From Liberiplasma sp046541015 (lineage in GTDB: Bacteria; Bacillota_I; Bacilli_A; Izemoplasmatales; Izemoplasmataceae): 6,431 bases of DNA. Under the pieces are notes generated by a model. That model did not search any database and was not told where the DNA came from. It was given only the letters and a program-made list of their open reading frames with translations. Each line of letters opens with the position of its first letter. Position 1 is the stretch's first letter. Of the stretch, positions 5,104 to 6,431 are shown in pieces. The stretch is from positions 1 through 6,431 of the forward strand of contig JBKHEA010000036.1 of NCBI GenBank assembly GCA_046541015.1, given 5' to 3'. A program made the translations under genes and the position numbers.

Positions 5104-5229
5104 ATGGAAAAAGAAACAAAGAAGTACGCTTCCCCTTCGATTGAGATTGTGGAGTTCGAAATCGAAGACAGCATCGCTACCAGTGGAGACATGGGCGCTG
5201 CGCAATCTGAATGGATTTTCGAAGAATAA
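5104..5229 (+). CDS. 41-aa RiPP-type precursor peptide (YxxP leader, lasso-like pattern)
   Basis: A small acidic peptide with a Lys-rich start (MEKETKKY), then Y8-A-S-P11-S-I13-E-I-V-E-F and an acidic stretch to I24-A-T26-S-G28, then D-M-G-A-A-Q-S-E36-W-I-F-E-E. YxxPx(L/I) is the leader motif bound by PqqD/B1-type recognition domains in lasso-peptide systems. Thr two residues before the core and Gly as core residue 1, with Asp/Glu at core position 7-9, are the lasso rules; here T26, G28 and E36 (position 9) satisfy them. The Y-to-T distance (18) is longer than in lasso leaders I remember, and the 14-residue core would leave only a 5-residue tail. There is no Cys, so it is no lanthipeptide or sactipeptide. 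Similar short 'YxxPxxEIVxFexeD...TSG' proteins occur in Firmicutes, to my memory mostly unstudied. It has its own promoter and ribosome site. Coding likely; modification inferred. Confidence 0.75.
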   Translation: MEKETKKYASPSIEIVEFEIEDSIATSGDMGAAQSEWIFEE

Positions 5230-5233
5230 TGAG

Positions 5234-6431
5234 ATGAAAAAATTATTAATTGTAGCTATTAGCTTTGGCTTTTTATTCTTCCTAACTCCATTCTCAAAAG
5301 AATCAAAAGCTTTTACAGGCGACATTGATACAACCGTACAACTATGTACTGTTGTTGATGATGTGTTCACTTGTGATACTGCAACACCTGTCGGTTTAGC
5401 TTATGGAAACCGTGTTGCATTTGACTCAAACGTTACACCAGATACTGGTGAACGATTCGCGTTTTGGATTTATAATGGGGTTGTACGTCCTGATCTACCT
5501 ATAGATCATACATTTAGTATTAGAAGTACAACCACACTCATTGCCGTTACGATTCCTGATGATAAAGTCGGTGCTTTATTTATCGATACGAACGGGGAAA
5601 TGATTGATGCACAAATTTTAGATAGTGGGCAAACACCAGTTGATCCTACAAGCAATTCATCCATAACCATGCCTACTAAAGCAAACTACGACGTCGCAAC
5701 AACACCATGGGGTTCTGCACTTTCTGGCATTACAGAAGATACAGTTTATACATTAAAGTATGAACTTAGTGCTTCTACAACTTTTGATGTCACAGTAAAT
5801 AATGGAACTGGTGGTGGTACTGATTTAACTTACAACAGTATTGAAACTGTGGTAGCTGACGCGCCACCTGCGGGTGAATATTTTAACGGTTGGGAAGAAG
5901 ATGGCATCATCGTTAGTAAAGATGAGAGCTATACTTTTAGTGTATTAAGTGATCGTACGTTAACCGCAACCTATTCAGCTACACCGCTTGTCGATGAACC
6001 AATTATTACCTTAAGCAATGATTTAGAACTTAGATCAGGTTATAAATCATTTGTAGGGCAATTTTATTTACCTTCAGGCTATGAATTAGTCGAATATGGT
6101 ATGGTGCGTTCTGATGATGCAACTGTATTATCAACTTTAAGCAATGACCAAGTTTTCATTGGTAGAACATTTATAGAATCCACTAACGAATTCCTTATGA
6201 GTTTTTCTGGTTCATTTACTAGTATTAGAGCCTATTTAATTGTTGAACAAGATGGGACACTAGAAACTTATTACAGTTCTCAAGTTAGTGAATATACTCA
6301 AGATTTCTCATTCTTAGACGGAAGCAATAGTTCTTACGCTACTTCTACTCAATACACAGATTCATTCAATTTTGAATGGGATTTATTAGGAGCTTATGAA
6401 GAAGATACGCCAATATTAGGAAATTCTCAAG
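5234..6431 (+). CDS. Secreted InlB-type repeat protein, 3' truncated by window edge
   Basis: An open frame from ATG at 5234 to the window end: 399 residues without a stop. The signal peptide is clear: MKKLL, a hydrophobic core to about residue 17, and a probable cut after S-K-A26. The mature part begins with a possible disulfide pair (QLC and FTC, within about 12 residues). Then come modules of the bacterial InlB B-repeat/Flg_new kind: about 27-110 (GERFAFW, W78), about 111-178 (ALFIDTNGEMID to TVYTLKY), and the clearest one at 184-247 (FDVTVNNGTGGG to YFNGWEEDG to DRTLTATYS). From about 250 a different beta-rich segment follows (YELVEYGMVRSDD). No cell-wall anchor is visible before the edge. 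The start lies 4 nt after the peptide stop with a poor ribosome site, which suggests translational coupling to the peptide gene. Surface or extracellular role likely; ligand unknown. Confidence 0.85.
   Translation, partial: MKKLLIVAISFGFLFFLTPFSKESKAFTGDIDTTVQLCTVVDDVFTCDTATPVGLAYGNRVAFDSNVTPDTGERFAFWIYNGVVRPDLPIDHTFSIRSTTTLIAVTIPDDKVGALFIDTNGEMIDAQILDSGQTPVDPTSNSSITMPTKANYDVATTPWGSALSGITEDTVYTLKYELSASTTFDVTVNNGTGGGTDLTYNSIETVVADAPPAGEYFNGWEEDGIIVSKDESYTFSVLSDRTLTATYSATPLVDEPIITLSNDLELRSGYKSFVGQFYLPSGYELVEYGMVRSDDATVLSTLSNDQVFIGRTFIESTNEFLMSFSGSFTSIRAYLIVEQDGTLETYYSSQVSEYTQDFSFLDGSNSSYATSTQYTDSFNFEWDLLGAYEEDTPILGNSQ

Noticed and set aside
5104..5229. Lanthipeptide, sactipeptide or double-glycine bacteriocin precursor
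   Set aside because: There is no Cys in the peptide, no Gly-Gly cleavage site, no C39 domain in the exporter and no LanB/LanM or radical SAM gene in the window.
5101..5370. Minus-strand 89-aa open frame across the peptide and secreted-protein genes
   Set aside because: It is antisense to two better supported genes, including a clear signal peptide; no ribosome site or family pattern was seen.

Overview
The window is low-GC bacterial DNA (A+T-rich, roughly one third G+C by eye). It uses the standard code: tryptophans are TGG, and TGA is used as a stop at 3773-3775. It looks like a low-GC Bacillota or a Mycoplasmatota relative such as the Izemoplasmatales/Acholeplasma side. That placement is inferred from composition, the Gram-positive-type tyrosine kinase at the left edge and the style of the secreted repeat protein at the right edge. 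It is not proven.

Layout. (1) 1-462 (+): the C-terminal part of a CpsD/CapB-type polysaccharide tyrosine kinase, closed by a symmetrical terminator (461-493) that can serve both strands. (2) 3232-492 (-): a tightly coupled operon in transcription order of ABC exporter, HPr-kinase-like P-loop kinase and PqqD-family peptide-binding protein. The junctions are 1 nt apart and an 11-nt overlap. (3) 3233-3349: a compact divergent control region with back-to-back promoters, each overlapped by its own palindrome. (4) 3350-4949 (+): a small soluble S24/S26 (signal-peptidase-fold) peptidase with a Ser/His-type active site, then an NTP_transf_5-type nucleotidyltransferase, ending in a Rho-independent terminator. 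(5) 5025-6431 (+): a new promoter, a 41-aa peptide with a YxxP leader motif, and 4 nt later a large secreted protein with a signal peptide and InlB-type repeats that runs off the right edge.

How they may work together. PqqD-like protein (leader recognition), HprK-like kinase, ABC exporter and nucleotidyltransferase are, as I recall, the accessory set of kinase-containing lasso-peptide clusters of the paeninodin kind. The 41-aa peptide fits a precursor for such a system: YxxP leader, Thr-Ser-Gly junction, and Glu nine residues from that Gly. No lasso cyclase (asparagine-synthetase-like) or B2 transglutaminase-like leader protease is encoded here, and no radical SAM or LanM-type enzyme either. 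The best reading is a RiPP-like (ribosomally made, post-translationally modified) peptide system of uncertain class. It may use the S26-type peptidase as its protease and sits beside polysaccharide and surface-protein genes. Recognition of the families is firm; joining them into one peptide-modifying system is inference.

No tRNA, rRNA, CRISPR array, insertion sequence or integrase was seen. No gene-free stretch exceeds 300 bases.
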